In this document: positions 1 to 6,580 of the stretch, piece by piece
Numbering within the stretch: position 1 is the stretch's first letter
Layout of the letters: each line of letters starts with the position of its first letter
Source of the DNA: Sphingomonas sp. Y38-1Y
Lineage (GTDB): Bacteria > Pseudomonadota > Alphaproteobacteria > Sphingomonadales > Sphingomonadaceae
DNA: 64,000 bases
Direction: 5' to 3'
Assembly: GCF_032391395.1 (NCBI RefSeq)
Contig: NZ_CP135916.1
Location: 744,001-808,000 of the forward strand
Position numbers and translations under genes: made by a program
The notes under the pieces: model-generated
What the model was told of the DNA's origin: nothing
The model's input: the letters and a program-made list of their open reading frames with translations, nothing else
Database searches by the model: none

Positions 1-279
1 TCACTCGAAGCCGATGGCCTTATCCGCCGCACGCCAAATCCTCACGACAAACGCTCACGCTACATCGAAATCACGCCGGCCGGCCTCGCGGTCGTGGACA
101 GGGTGCAACCGGCGCTCGCGGAAATCCGTGCGTCAGTGTTCAAGGACATCAGCGAAGACGACATGCGTCACGCGGCGAGGGTCCTGCAATTGATCCTGGC
201 GGGTGTCGCCAACGCGGAAACCGACCGCGCTTCGCAGCATGGAAAGGTCGAAGATGACCAGGAAAACTCATCGCGATGA
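1..279 (+). CDS. MarR-family transcriptional regulator, C-terminal part
   Basis: The frame is open from the first base of the window and stops at TGA 277-279, so the N-terminal half lies outside. The visible 92 residues begin in the recognition helix/wing of a MarR winged helix: LEADGLIRR is followed by NPHDKRSRYIEITPAG, the usual wing (NP-D-R-R...LT-G). A helical dimerisation tail follows. MarR proteins bind palindromic operators as dimers and commonly respond to small phenolic or oxidative signals, but the target here cannot be read from this fragment. No gene follows closely on the same strand. Family assignment is firm from the wing motif; ligand and regulon are unknown. Confidence 0.85.
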   Translation, partial: SLEADGLIRRTPNPHDKRSRYIEITPAGLAVVDRVQPALAEIRASVFKDISEDDMRHAARVLQLILAGVANAETDRASQHGKVEDDQENSSR

Positions 280-444
280 TTGCGCCGGGTCGCGTGCTTG
301 GACCGTCGCGCCTGACCAAACTCCCGATCAAGCCAGCCGCGTAAATTCATGCAGCATCAGGCGGGGAGTTGCAGAGTAGATACGCGCATCTCGCGACCGG
401 TGTCGCTACGGACGCCAAGCGCGATCGCGAAGGATCTGAAAGCT

Positions 445-472
445 GTCCTTCCGCTTTCGCCCAATAGCGGAC
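445..472. repeat. Short dispersed repeat, TCCGCTTTC...GCGGAC type
   Basis: The stretch reads CCGCTTTCGCCCAATAGCGG in its core. Related cores recur at 896-921, 3568-3598 and 3632-3655 in this window. The copies share a pyrimidine-rich CCGCTTTC/TGCTTTC half and a short inverted GCGGAC/GCAGAC half. It lies in a non-coding gap (280-554) that holds no other recognisable feature. Confidence 0.5.
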
Positions 473-554
473 TTCGGTTTTGCCGGTGCCTAAGCTAATA
501 TGCGGTTCAAAATCACGCGTGTCGGTATGCGCTGTGGGTGAGGGATAACCAGAG

Positions 555-875
555 ATGTTCGGGTTTCTTTTATTTCTTACCCCGACAAGTCAGCATGTTG
601 AAAGTCCATTTCTTTCCGCTCAGAAAGAATGGCAAGCATGTACGGCAAGATTTTCCAGACAGCATGCGGATGCATCAAACGATCCTCATGAAGTCTCGAT
701 AGCTAAGGCCGTCACTAATTGCCATTCGTACTATGTTCAAGCCGAACAGGCCCTGTTATCCGATCCACAATTTAAGGGCCTGAGTGAAAACCAAATGAAA
801 AGCGCCTTGGCGCTCATGGTGTCCGATTGGCGCTTGGTTATAGCTGCCGGCCTAAATAAGCTTCTGCCCCGCTGA
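555..875 (+). CDS. Small hypothetical protein, possibly exported
   Basis: A 106-residue frame starting at ATG 555. It opens with a short hydrophobic stretch (MFGFLLFLTP) that could be a weak signal sequence, although a clear cleavage site is not visible. The remainder is Gln/Ala/Ser rich and contains two cysteines (CTARF and CHSYY) that could pair outside the cytoplasm. I do not recognise the family. Codon use is less GC-biased than in the core genes of the window, as in the other genes of this left-hand region, which suggests acquired DNA. It stands alone, with a repeat-bearing gap on either side. It could be a chance ORF; the coherent helical C-terminal half (KSALALMVSDWRLVIAAGL) is the main argument that it is real. 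Confidence 0.45.
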   Translation: MFGFLLFLTPTSQHVESPFLSAQKEWQACTARFSRQHADASNDPHEVSIAKAVTNCHSYYVQAEQALLSDPQFKGLSENQMKSALALMVSDWRLVIAAGLNKLLPR

Positions 876-895
876 TACCTGCTTAGCCAGTGAAC

Positions 896-956
896 GTCCG
901 CTTTCCTGCCCAGAGCAGACGCAGCGCCGCGCCGCGCGGGACGCCGGAAAGCGGAC
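896..956. repeat. Inverted repeat with perfect 11-bp arms
   Basis: GTCCGCTTTCC at 896-906 is the exact reverse complement of GGAAAGCGGAC at 946-956, with a 39-nt spacer. The left arm belongs to the same dispersed repeat seen at 445-472 and 3568-3598. The gap 876-1100 holds no other recognisable feature. It could form a long hairpin and serve as a transcript end between the gene ending at 875 (+) and the gene ending at 1101 (-). Confidence 0.5.
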
Positions 957-1100
957 GGGCTGCTTACGCCCACAACCGGACATTCTGATCTGAGCGCTCG
1001 CTGACGCGGGCGTTGCGATAACTAGTAGCCAGCTACCGCGATCAGCAGGGTCAGCGTTTGTGTTGGTGGTTCCTGCCCGCAGCAGCGTGCTGCTCACAAC

Positions 1101-1589
1101 TCAGGATCTCTTCGCTTGATCGCTCCCGGCTGGTGCTCCAACGGCGCCCAGACACGCTGACAGCGTAATCTGCAGCAAATCCGTTCCGTCGCGCGTCAAT
1201 TCAACCCTTCGGCGGCGACGATCGGCAAAGTCGTCTTCGATCGTGATCAGGCCATTTTCTTGCAGCTTAGCCAAGTATCTTAGCCCGGTGCTTGACGACG
1301 ATCCGGAGCCGATAGTTGCCGTGGACATATAGGTCACGCGCCCCTCGCTTTCGCGAACGAGAAGGTCAAGCAGCATGTCCCATGCGGGATCGCCAAATAG
1401 GTCCGGATCGGGAAAGAGGGAATGTCGCCGGCGTCTGATTAGAAGGGCGGCGCGAGCCAACTGGACGCAGGTAGCGGCATCCGCGGCGCCTGCACTGACT
1501 ACGGGCTCTGCTTCGGGTTCTACGTCAAGTCGCTTGGCAACATCACGAAGCTGCTCAGCTATGCGTAGCACATCTGAACGAAGATCCAT
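1101..1589 (-). CDS. Winged-helix (MarR-like) DNA-binding protein
   Basis: A 162-residue protein. The N-terminal half (LRSDVLRIAEQLRDVAKRLDVE) is a likely coiled-coil or dimerisation helix. The C-terminal half carries a winged helix: RYLAKLQENGLI is the recognition helix region and DDFADRRRRRVELTRDG the basic wing. I prefer ATG 1589 because GGGAAG (plus-strand CTTCCC, 1597-1602) sits exactly 7 nt upstream; alternative starts in the same frame run up to GTG 1613. A 16-bp palindrome at 1665-1680, about 75 bp upstream, is a plausible autoregulatory operator. Such regulators are common solitary genes in sphingomonads; ligand and targets are unknown. The family is fairly certain, the start less so. 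Confidence 0.75.
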   Translation of the reverse strand: MDLRSDVLRIAEQLRDVAKRLDVEPEAEPVVSAGAADAATCVQLARAALLIRRRRHSLFPDPDLFGDPAWDMLLDLLVRESEGRVTYMSTATIGSGSSSSTGLRYLAKLQENGLITIEDDFADRRRRRVELTRDGTDLLQITLSACLGAVGAPAGSDQAKRS

Positions 1590-1664
1590 CTCCATGCTTC
1601 CCAGCATCAACACCGATCGCGATGATCTTCACATCACTTTGAAGTCTCGTTATTGATCTAGATT

Positions 1665-1680
1665 GGTACGGATACGTACC
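1665..1680. promoter_or_regulatory. Palindrome GGTACG-GATA-CGTACC, candidate operator
   Basis: Perfect 6-bp arms around a 4-nt centre, in the gap between the winged-helix gene (start 1589, leftward) and the 40-residue gene (ends 1749, leftward). Its position upstream of a DNA-binding protein gene suggests autoregulation. That is inference from position and symmetry only. Confidence 0.4.
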
Positions 1681-1748
1681 GAACAAGCTTCACGCTTTAC
1701 TTTCGGCGGGCCGTGTCCTGCAGATCGTAGCAAAGCCGCTATCGAGCT

Positions 1749-1871
1749 TTACCGACCCGGAGCAGGCGGCACCTGCAGAACCTTCTGAGCACGCAGATGG
1801 TTGATCGCCTGCATTCGATCCATGCCGCTCTCTGTCATGAGGCGGAGGATTTGTTCTTCGGCTGGCATCAT
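1749..1871 (-). CDS. 40-residue small protein
   Basis: Leftward frame from ATG 1871 (a second ATG follows at 1868) to TAA at 1749, encoding 40 residues. The sequence opens MMPAEEQILRLMTESGMDRM and continues with an amphipathic helix containing QAINHLRAQK. It is rich in Met, Gln and Arg and ends Pro-rich (VPPAPGR). The regular helical pattern, the tandem ATG start and an 18-bp palindrome (1880-1897) only 8 bp upstream argue for a genuine, regulated small gene. No domain is recognised; it resembles short Met/Gln/Arg-rich helical proteins that I associate with sphingomonads. It has no TM segment or signal sequence. No strong ribosome-binding site is visible, so expression is not assured. Confidence 0.5.
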   Translation of the reverse strand: MMPAEEQILRLMTESGMDRMQAINHLRAQKVLQVPPAPGR

Positions 1872-1879
1872 GGCTGCTC

Positions 1880-1897
1880 AACTAACATTTGTTAGTT
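1880..1897. promoter_or_regulatory. Palindrome AACTAACA-TT-TGTTAGTT upstream of the 40-residue gene
   Basis: Perfect 8-bp arms with a 2-nt centre, 8 bp upstream of ATG 1871. It is AT-rich in a GC-rich neighbourhood, which makes chance less likely. The size and symmetry resemble TetR/AcrR- or MarR-type operators. It could equally occlude the ribosome-binding region as an RNA hairpin. Confidence 0.5.
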
Positions 1898-2094
1898 TAG
1901 TCGCAAGCGGTTCAATCTCCCGGTGCCGATTTCCCCGCTCGGCCCGCATGCGAGCATCGCTAGATTTCACCGCTATTCCCTTGAAATGGTAAGCGCGGGG
2001 CGCGGCGCCCCGCTCAGCCCCAGCTGCTATGATAGCTGGCGTACCAAGTATCGCGCGGTTGGAACGGGCGGGTCTGAAGACGCATTCCGTTCGA

Positions 2095-2492
2095 ATGCAC
2101 GCTCTAATCCACCGGATCGTTTACCAAAGCTCCGCTAGCGACGCTCTTATCCAGCAGGATTTTGACCTGATCCTCTCCCAATCGCGTCACAACAACTCCC
2201 TCGATGGTGTGTCTGGCTTTCTCGCTTGGGAGGGCGACACTTCGTTCAGCTGCTGGAGGCAGCTCCGGGCATTTTAGCCGGCACCTTTGAACGCATCGCG
2301 AGGGACAAACGTCATAAGGATGTGCTGCTCTTGCACTCCGAGGACGACGATCACCGGTTGTTTCCTGACTGGGCGATGGGGTTGGCCGAAGCACACGGTC
2401 CCGGCTCGCTCGCCGCTCAACGGATAAACCGCTATCTTTCAGGTGCATCTTCGGCGGTACGGGATGCGTTTCGCCAAGTTGGGGTTGTCTGA
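2095..2492 (+). pseudogene. BLUF-domain blue-light sensor, frameshifted
   Basis: From ATG 2095 the frame gives MHALIHRIVYQSSASDALIQ and then a helix ending HNNSLDGVSGFLAWEG, which is the N-terminal half of a BLUF flavin-binding domain: the Tyr of strand 1 and the Asn of SRHNN are the usual flavin-site residues. At about 2230-2236 the homology moves to another frame, which continues RHFVQLLEAAP...FERIARDKRHKDV...RLFPDWAMGLAE to TGA 2490-2492. That half holds the BLUF FVQLLEG-like strand (flavin Gln) and the conserved PDWAMG segment. Adding one G to the G-run at 2232-2234 would restore a single protein of about 132 residues reading W-E-G-R-H-F. So this is either a one-base deletion that inactivates the gene or a sequencing error in a homopolymer. 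The next small gene starts at 2492, sharing the A of TGATG, so the pair was an operon. Confidence 0.8.
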
Positions 2493-2692
2493 TGATCGCC
2501 ACCGACCAAGAGGGCTGGGTTGAGGCCTCTAAGCTCAAGCACCAACACGGTAGTTCCGCTGTGGCCTATGCTGCGGCGGAGGTTCAAAAGCACGCCGAGG
2601 TCGGCGACGCCGCGGGGACGCGTCGCTGGATTAATATAGAGCTCTGCCTTGCCATCCTCATCAACGAAGCTGACGCGCCCCCAGATCAATGA
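2492..2692 (+). CDS. Small protein coupled to the BLUF gene
   Basis: 66 residues from ATG 2492, overlapping the BLUF stop as TGATG. The pattern W-x-E-A-x-L-x-x-x-H-G ... A-x-Y-A-A-x-x-V ... GDAAG-x-x-x-W-x-x-I is a short all-helical layout that I associate with small sphingomonad proteins of the DUF6961 kind; this is recollection, not a search result. No signal peptide or membrane segment. If the frameshift in the upstream BLUF gene is real, translation by coupling would be lost and this gene may be poorly expressed. A role together with the light sensor is suggested only by the overlap. Confidence 0.6.
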   Translation: MIATDQEGWVEASKLKHQHGSSAVAYAAAEVQKHAEVGDAAGTRRWINIELCLAILINEADAPPDQ

Positions 2693-3567
2693 CCTGGGGG
2701 CGGGAAGCTCCGCTGGGAGCTGGCGCTTCGAAAGCCCTTTAGCAGTGTTCAAAATTGACACATGCCTATCCTGCGATCGGTACGCTGACGGACTATTCCA
2801 TCGCGACGCCGGCTTCGACTTACATCGTAACGATGGCGCAACTATCAGTGGAGCAACTAGGCGCGCGAACACCAAGAGGGTCACGGCATGCATTCGGCGA
2901 TAACCGAGCCTCTATCCCGAAGGCAGCCAACTCGGCTCGCTAATGGGTTCGTCTACGCCGCCATCGCTGTAACCCTGTCGGGGTTCTGGTTCGAAGTCGC
3001 GCGATTAGTTCTTTGATCCTGCCATTGTGCCTATGCCCTCCGTCACTTTCGACAGCGCATCGCCCGTGAAGCGCAAAGGTACTGAAATTGGGGACGGTCA
3101 CGGGCGCCCGAAAACATACAATCTCCGTTTGCACAGCTGCTGGGTTTCTCTCCCTTTTCTCGGCCGTGTTGACCTGGCCAAGTTGCCAGCAACCGTTAGG
3201 CCGAGTGGACGAAGAGGCGAGCCGCGTTCCCCCACACCCCATAAGCGTTTCGCCTCTTCTATCCGAATGACGGCATCGCGAGGCTACGGCGCGCAGACGA
3301 AAGCGGCCCCCTCAAGGCTGCCGCGGAAGCCGCGTAACATCTACCAGACTATCGCTCCCGTATCTTCAAGCCAATTGGAAGAGCTATTATCCTTAATGCA
3401 GTCGAGACGGCGAAGATCGGACAGCTGCGGACTTGCCGCCTCAGATCGGAAGCGTTGAACGCTCTTGCCGCATGGATTACTCAGCAACGATCGGCTTGGG
3501 ACTGGCGACGGATCGATTGGTAGATCTGGTAGGTGAGCGTGGTCACTGGCTTCTCAGCCGCGCCGAC

Positions 3568-3598
3568 GATGTTTGCTTTCCTGCCCATAGCAGACGTC
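3568..3598. repeat. Dispersed repeat copy (TTTGCTTTCCTGCCCATAGCAGAC core)
   Basis: The core TGCTTTCCTGCCCATAGCAG closely matches the copy at 896-921 (CCGCTTTCCTGCCCAGAGCA), differing at a few bases. It lies 33 bp from another copy at 3632-3655 in non-coding DNA. Confidence 0.5.
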
Positions 3599-3631
3599 AC
3601 GACCGAGTGGCGCGACACCCGGTATCGGCCA

Positions 3632-3655
3632 TTCCGCTCTCACCCAATCGCGGAC
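3632..3655. repeat. Dispersed repeat copy (TTCCGCTCTCACCCAATCGCGGAC)
   Basis: Matches the 445-472 copy in layout: CCGCTCTCACCCAATCGCGG against CCGCTTTCGCCCAATAGCGG. The two 3' copies are adjacent to one another, suggesting local duplication or a small composite element. Confidence 0.5.
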
Positions 3656-3805
3656 GATCATTGCCAGAAGACATTCAAGGATTTGATGGCCGTGCGAGCT
3701 GCCGGCCGGCTCTGCACGACGTAATCGCCGCGCGACCTGTCGAGCGACGCTGGATCAGTGCGTGACGCTACGGTTAGCTGCATGCGGGGCTGATTGGAGG
3801 ATGAC

Positions 3806-4147
3806 ATGCTGCGCGGAATTGCGTGCCTGATCGCTGGTTTGATGCTGCTTCATGTCACACCGGCAAGTGCACAATATGCTCCAGTGGACACCACGCCGAT
3901 GGGGCACACTGCAACCGGCGTGATGGCCAACAAACATTCCGGCGACATCGCCAGCAGAAGAGTCCGTTCAAATTCGGTATCGAGCCGATGCTTGGCCGAT
4001 TCCGGGCCTGGTCCTGAACGGCGAACGATGGAGGCGCAGTATGCGAGGGTTCTCCGCTCAAGCGGTCGACAACGTGCTGATGCATGGCGGGCAGAGCATG
4101 GGCGTCGCTACCGCGCAAAGCTTAAAGCCGAAGGGAAATGTAAGTAG
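3806..4147 (+). CDS. Small secreted protein
   Basis: 113 residues. ATG 3806 is preceded by GGAGG (3796-3800) at 5-nt spacing, which settles the start over an earlier in-frame TTG at 3794. Residues 1 to about 23 are a signal peptide: short MLRG n-region, hydrophobic IACLIAGLMLLHV, cleavage after ASA before QYAPVD. The mature part is Ser/Arg rich, with a single mid-chain cysteine and one near the end (GKCK), and ends in a basic helical tail (YRAKLKAEGK). No family recognised. It is probably periplasmic or released. The gene stands alone between the gene-poor stretch and the YezG-like operon, in a region that looks accessory. Confidence 0.6.
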   Translation: MLRGIACLIAGLMLLHVTPASAQYAPVDTTPMGHTATGVMANKHSGDIASRRVRSNSVSSRCLADSGPGPERRTMEAQYARVLRSSGRQRADAWRAEHGRRYRAKLKAEGKCK

Positions 4148-4262
4148 GCGTAATCTGGTCGGAACCATCGCTATCTGCCCGTTGCGGACGCTTCGGTCTA
4201 GCGCGACATGAAGCGGATGAGCGGCAACGACATGCGCGCGCACGATCTGACGGAGAAAGGCT

Positions 4263-4763
4263 TTGTCGAGCGATAGTGCGCCGCTGACGCCGAGCGAGAG
4301 GGCCGAAATGGAAGCGGCAATCGTTCGCGCGGTTGTGGGCGGCGTCACCGACGTGACCGACGGCGAGTGGGGCGAGCGCGACTGGCTGCATCTGCTCGTC
4401 GATATCGAGCTGGCCGCGAAGGAGGACCGATCGAGCAGCATCACCTTCGCCTTTGCACGACTGCCCGGCCAGGCGGTCGAGAAAGTGGCGTTTCGATTGC
4501 CGCAGGAAGCAAAGCGGCTGTTCCGCCAGTTGGCCGACGCGATGGACACGTCTTCGAACGGCAGGTGGAGCAGCGCGCGGCTGCGGGTATCACGCGACGG
4601 GCGATATACGCTGGAGTTCTCTTACGAGCCGCCGTGGCGGCTTGGCGGCAACCTGATCGACAAGCGGTTCGACGGGGCGCTCGAGCACTGGCTGGCAAGC
4701 GACGAAGGCGCGCCGTACCGTCCACGGGTGAAGCGGTGGTGGCAAGGCCGACTTGGCGTGTGA
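4263..4763 (+). CDS. YezG/DUF600-like protein (possible immunity protein)
   Basis: 166 residues from TTG 4263, supported by GGAG (4252-4255) with 7-nt spacing; the next ATG is at 4309. The fold pattern is an N-terminal helix (AEMEAAIVRAVVGGV), then WLHLLVDIEL, a strand with FAFARLPG, a helix LFRQLADAM, then a strand pair SARLRVSRDGRYTLEFSYEP ending PWRLGGN. The RDGRY-x-x-x-F-x-Y-EPPW segment is what I associate with the YezG/DUF600 family, known as antitoxin or immunity partners of polymorphic toxins in Bacillus and used widely in toxin loci. No toxin gene is visible beside it. Two exported proteins follow in the same operon. The assignment rests on pattern memory and is moderate. Confidence 0.5.
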   Translation: MSSDSAPLTPSERAEMEAAIVRAVVGGVTDVTDGEWGERDWLHLLVDIELAAKEDRSSSITFAFARLPGQAVEKVAFRLPQEAKRLFRQLADAMDTSSNGRWSSARLRVSRDGRYTLEFSYEPPWRLGGNLIDKRFDGALEHWLASDEGAPYRPRVKRWWQGRLGV

Positions 4764-4784
4764 GTTTATAGATGAGGAGCCGCA

Positions 4785-5180
4785 ATGGTCTTCAAGCTCG
4801 CCGGCATCGCGCTGGCCGTGTTGGCAGCGCAGGTGACGCACACGGGGCCGCTTGTCGCCACCGCGGAGGACTCGGCCGCGATGCGGATGCATGTCGGCGA
4901 TACCGGGATCCGCTGCGTCAAATTGCCTTGCCCGTCGCGCGGTGTGTTCCTGCCCGACCGGGATGGGAGCCCGCAAAAGGAGCTGTTGTACGCCGATCGC
5001 GACGGCAAGACACCGCCGCCGCCAATGGTCGGAAGACCAGAGGTGCAGGCCGCGGTTGTTCGGGCATGGGAAACCCGTGCGTGCCTTGCGATCGATGCGC
5101 GATTGATCGGGGGCGTGGACGACCGGCCGGTGTTGCGCGTTGACCGGATCGTCGGACCCTGCGGCGGTCCCGAAGAATGA
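4785..5180 (+). CDS. Secreted protein of unknown function
   Basis: 131 residues from ATG 4785, with GAGGAG about 6 nt upstream. An N-terminal signal peptide is likely (MVFKLAGIALAVLAAQV, cleaved around residues 20-26). The mature chain has four cysteines in two groups, CVKLPC and RAC...GPC, fitting two disulfides in the periplasm. The segment RCVKLPCPSRGVFLPD recalls small periplasmic proteins of sphingomonads but I cannot name a family. It lies 21 bp after the YezG-like gene and overlaps the next lipoprotein gene by 4 bp (ATGA), so the three are almost certainly co-transcribed and probably act together in the envelope. Confidence 0.6.
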   Translation: MVFKLAGIALAVLAAQVTHTGPLVATAEDSAAMRMHVGDTGIRCVKLPCPSRGVFLPDRDGSPQKELLYADRDGKTPPPPMVGRPEVQAAVVRAWETRACLAIDARLIGGVDDRPVLRVDRIVGPCGGPEE

Positions 5181-6160
5181 AGCGGGCCGGATGGCTGGGT
5201 GCGATGTTGCCGGGGCTGTTTCTGTCGGGCTGCGGAGACCGCCAGGGATCGATCGATGCCGCGGTGGCGCTGGCCGAGGCGGTGTATCCCGGTCAACTCG
5301 AACTGCTCGATAGCCAGTTGAAGAAGGGCCAATATGCGGTCACGATGGGCATCAAAGGCGACCCATTGACGCGCATCCGCTTCGACGTCGATCCCGACCC
5401 CGCGCAATGCCGCGTCGGCACGCGCTGCGAAGAACGACTGCGCCGCGCCTATGCCGCTGGGGTCGCGGCTGGCGTCAAGATGAAGGCACTCAACGCCACC
5501 CTGCCGGCCTGCGGCGTCAGGATGCTGGGCGTGCAAGAGACCGAGATCACGCCAGCGTTCCGCACAGTGGTCGAACTCGACCTCGACCCTGCTGACCCAC
5601 AGCCGGGGCTCGATCGCATGACGCCGTGCATCGCGGCCTATCGCGCGGCCATGCCGGCCGATGCGAGGGACGATCACCTCGCATTCCGTATCCTGCTGCC
5701 GAACGGCGCGCCCGCAAAAAGCGCACCGCTCACGTTCGAGCGTCAGCTGGACGGCGCGCGCAACGACGAACCGAGCTACATGATCAGCGTCGCCCCTGAC
5801 GCAGCGTCGCTTTCGGCCAGTCAGTTGCGCCTTTATGCGTGGTTCCTCTCCACCCCGGACCGACGGGACCGCCTTGCCGACGCGGCACGCGCTGCGCTCG
5901 CGGCGCGGCGAAGCCCAGGGCACGTCCCCAAACTGCCCTACTTCCACGGAACACGGCTCGATCCGCAGCGGCTCGACGTGTTGCGCACCTATGTGCTGGC
6001 GTGCAGCGAGCATGAGCAAGGTAAGGGGCCATGCCGGACGGACATGGCCGTCAGCCTCCGCTATGACGTCCGAAGCGGCGAAATTTCTGAGCCGGCAATC
6101 CTGCACGACATCCGCGACGCCAAGGGACAGATCACGCTGCCGGAGCTTCCGGGACGCTGA
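5177..6160 (+). CDS. Lipoprotein of unknown function
   Basis: 327 residues. It begins with a lipoprotein signal peptide: MKRAGWLGAMLPGLFLSGC, with lipobox LSGC and Cys at about residue 19, so the product is predicted to be lipid-anchored. The mature part has several cysteines (CRVGTRCEERL, LPACG, MTPCI, LACS, GPCRTDMA) and a repeated layout of a strand pair followed by a cysteine, which may reflect an internal duplication. No catalytic motif is recognised. The start overlaps the preceding stop as ATGA. Together with the YezG-like and secreted proteins it forms a three-gene unit; an envelope-exposed partner of the cytoplasmic protein is possible but is inference. Confidence 0.65.
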   Translation: MKRAGWLGAMLPGLFLSGCGDRQGSIDAAVALAEAVYPGQLELLDSQLKKGQYAVTMGIKGDPLTRIRFDVDPDPAQCRVGTRCEERLRRAYAAGVAAGVKMKALNATLPACGVRMLGVQETEITPAFRTVVELDLDPADPQPGLDRMTPCIAAYRAAMPADARDDHLAFRILLPNGAPAKSAPLTFERQLDGARNDEPSYMISVAPDAASLSASQLRLYAWFLSTPDRRDRLADAARAALAARRSPGHVPKLPYFHGTRLDPQRLDVLRTYVLACSEHEQGKGPCRTDMAVSLRYDVRSGEISEPAILHDIRDAKGQITLPELPGR

Positions 6161-6454
6161 GCGACGCCTGCCGCTACTTCATTTCGCGCAAGAAGCCGTG
6201 GAGCAGGTTGGTCAAGCACCCGTGAAGCATCAGCGAAAACCCCGCCCGTAGCGGCGCGCATCCGCTACTCTTATTGCTCGTCCGACGTGCATGTCTTCAG
6301 GTTGCGCGCCGAGCGCCACGAAGCGATCGTGATGGCCTGAGCGCCGCGCCGGCGGAGAGCTGGGCTTGATCGGGCGAAAGCATTTGCGACAGCGTCATCG
6401 CACGCGGGCATTGTAGGGACAGGCGCCCGAACCCGTTCAAGAGGGACGTGTCGC

Positions 6455-6580
6455 ATGAACATCGCTTGGGCCTCGCTGGCCATGCTCCATCGCGCGCCGG
6501 CGATGGCGAAGCGGCGGAGCGATCGTCAGGACGTTTGGCATCTGGCGGTTGCCGCCTGCTCGTCGGTACAAGCGCGGTGA
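6455..6580 (+). CDS. 41-residue upstream ORF coupled to the TSUP gene
   Basis: ATG 6455 is preceded by GAGGGA at 8-9 nt spacing, and the frame ends TGA 6578-6580, sharing its A with the ATG of the transporter gene (TGATG). The peptide opens MNIAWASLAMLHRAPAMAKR and has no recognised motif. The good ribosome-binding site here, and the lack of one in front of ATG 6580, suggest that translation of the transporter depends on termination of this ORF. Whether the peptide itself has a function is unknown. The preceding stretch 6161-6454 shows no gene. Confidence 0.45.
   Translation: MNIAWASLAMLHRAPAMAKRRSDRQDVWHLAVAACSSVQAR

Larger units (their letters stand above)
2693..3805. other. 1.1-kb stretch without a convincing gene
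   Basis: Short frames exist on both strands, for example 2755-2943 and 3433-3765 on plus and 2940-3242 on minus. None has a clear ribosome-binding site, a recognisable motif or a sensible hydrophobic pattern. Two copies of the TCCGCTTTC...GCGGAC repeat lie at 3568-3598 and 3632-3655. The base composition is mixed and less regular in codon phase than the core genes, as expected for decayed or acquired DNA. It flanks the broken BLUF gene, which fits general decay of this segment. Confidence 0.5.

Noticed and set aside
3433..3765. 110-codon frame in the gene-poor stretch
   Set aside because: No ribosome site, motif or hydrophobic pattern; it contains repeat DNA and changes composition along its length.
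4208..4276. 22-codon frame opening MKRMSGNDMRAHDL before the YezG-like gene
   Set aside because: Short, preceded by an in-frame stop at 4199-4201, overlapping the better-supported TTG start at 4263, and without a recognised motif.
6271..6483. 70-codon leftward frame between the lipoprotein and TSUP genes
   Set aside because: No recognisable motif or ribosome site, and overlaps the better-supported upstream ORF at 6455-6580.
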